NCBI RefSeq assembly: GCF_034932105.1
Contig: NZ_JAYGIG010000119.1
Coordinates: 20,570 to 84,569, forward strand
DNA from: Leptothoe sp034932105
GTDB lineage: Bacteria > Cyanobacteriota > Cyanobacteriia > Phormidesmidales > Phormidesmidaceae
Direction: 5' to 3'
DNA: 64,000 nucleotides
Shown: one piece after another, positions 63,872 through 64,000 of the stretch
Layout: every line of letters begins with the position of its first letter
How positions within the stretch are numbered: the first letter of the stretch is position 1
Translations under genes and position numbers: made by a program
The notes under the pieces: model-generated
Told to the model about the DNA's origin: nothing
Seen by the model: only the letters and a program-made list of their open reading frames with translations
Database searches by the model: none

Positions 63872-64000
63872 ATTAGACCTCTTGCATAATAGTTTCTATG
63901 GTAGATTTTTAGGTTTTGGTTCATTGCTTTACACCTAGGCAGATGAACTACGAAGCCACCCAAACCCTTAGCAATTCAAAGTTTAAGCGTCGATTCGGCG
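63870..64000 (+). mobile_element. Left end of an insertion sequence (IS5-like), running off the window
   Basis: Begins with a terminus containing AGACCTCTTGCA (63875-63886), also found inverted as a solo end at 38454. A transposase-like ORF starts 60-70 bp inside. The terminus sequence recalls IS5-family ends, but the family is inferred. Confidence 0.7.
63942..64000 (+). CDS. Transposase, N-terminal fragment at the window edge
   Basis: ATG at 63942 opens a frame reading MNYEATQTLSNSKFKRRFG to the end of the window. The sequence fits the N-terminus of IS5/IS4-like transposases common in cyanobacteria. Only 19 residues are visible. Position and spacing from the IS end support the call. Confidence 0.6.

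Overview
The window is chromosomal DNA of a cyanobacterium, probably a filamentous one. The evidence is the frequent HIP1 octamer GCGATCGC (more than 30 copies counted by eye), a hetZ homologue next to a PatU-like gene, a 6S RNA gene beside purK, and several cyanobacterial families (DUF2811, DUF4278, FHA-fused penicillin-binding protein, Ser/Thr kinases with regulatory tails). Most of it is core or semi-core genome. The accessory signals sit in the intergenic repeats and at the right edge. I saw no CRISPR array, prophage or rRNA operon.

Layout. 0.1-4 kb: bioY-lspA, a 42-bp tandem repeat, and an FHA-containing class A PBP. 4-7.6 kb: DUF2811, a broken MNT/HEPN pair, a flavin-reductase-like protein, an MIF-type tautomerase, then a 1.1-kb gene-free array of hairpins and CRP-like palindromes. 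7.6-13.1 kb: U32 peptidase (RlhA-like), 6S RNA and purK, an XdhC-like protein. 13.3-15.3 kb: a WecG/TagA/CpsF glycosyltransferase, a 1-kb repeat-rich gap and tRNA-Gln. 15.5-25.7 kb: hydrolase, recF, argD, an HslV-like Ntn hydrolase, a transglutaminase-like membrane protein whose catalytic triad is replaced, patU-like and hetZ, and two small proteins. 26.6-34.4 kb: the urease cluster ureD-ureA-ureB-ureC, interrupted by an S41 protease homologue and a secreted SH3-like protein, followed upstream by an M20 amidohydrolase and bioD.

34.4-46 kb is a signalling and envelope region: a Ser/Thr kinase with external beta-rich domains, divergent from a GAF/histidine-kinase-like protein that lacks the phospho-accepting His; an IS scar beside gene debris and an orphan 513-aa protein; an operon of SBP-vWA lipoprotein, coiled-coil membrane protein and a second SBP with no ABC transporter genes; a GPH sugar symporter; and a MITE-like element. 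46.5-57.7 kb: pgm, a fatty-acid-hydroxylase-like protein, an O-methyltransferase, an operon of LRR-kinase, N-formylglutamate amidohydrolase and AAA-nuclease, DUF2752 with a truncated TM2 gene, and photolyase. 57.8-64 kb: oligopeptidase B, a decayed repeat-protein gene, DUF4278, a second MITE copy with a clear 8-bp target duplication, a HAD hydrolase, an HtrA-type protease, and finally the C-terminal end of a Roc-COR-TIR protein whose 5' part is cut off by an insertion sequence entering from the right edge.

The least ordinary items are the hairpin/palindrome array at 6.6-7.6 kb, the paired orphan SBP and SBP-vWA operon, the protease homologue translationally coupled to ureB, several pseudo-enzymes, and the small MITE family with 8-bp target duplications. 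All function calls are by reading protein motifs; no database search was run.
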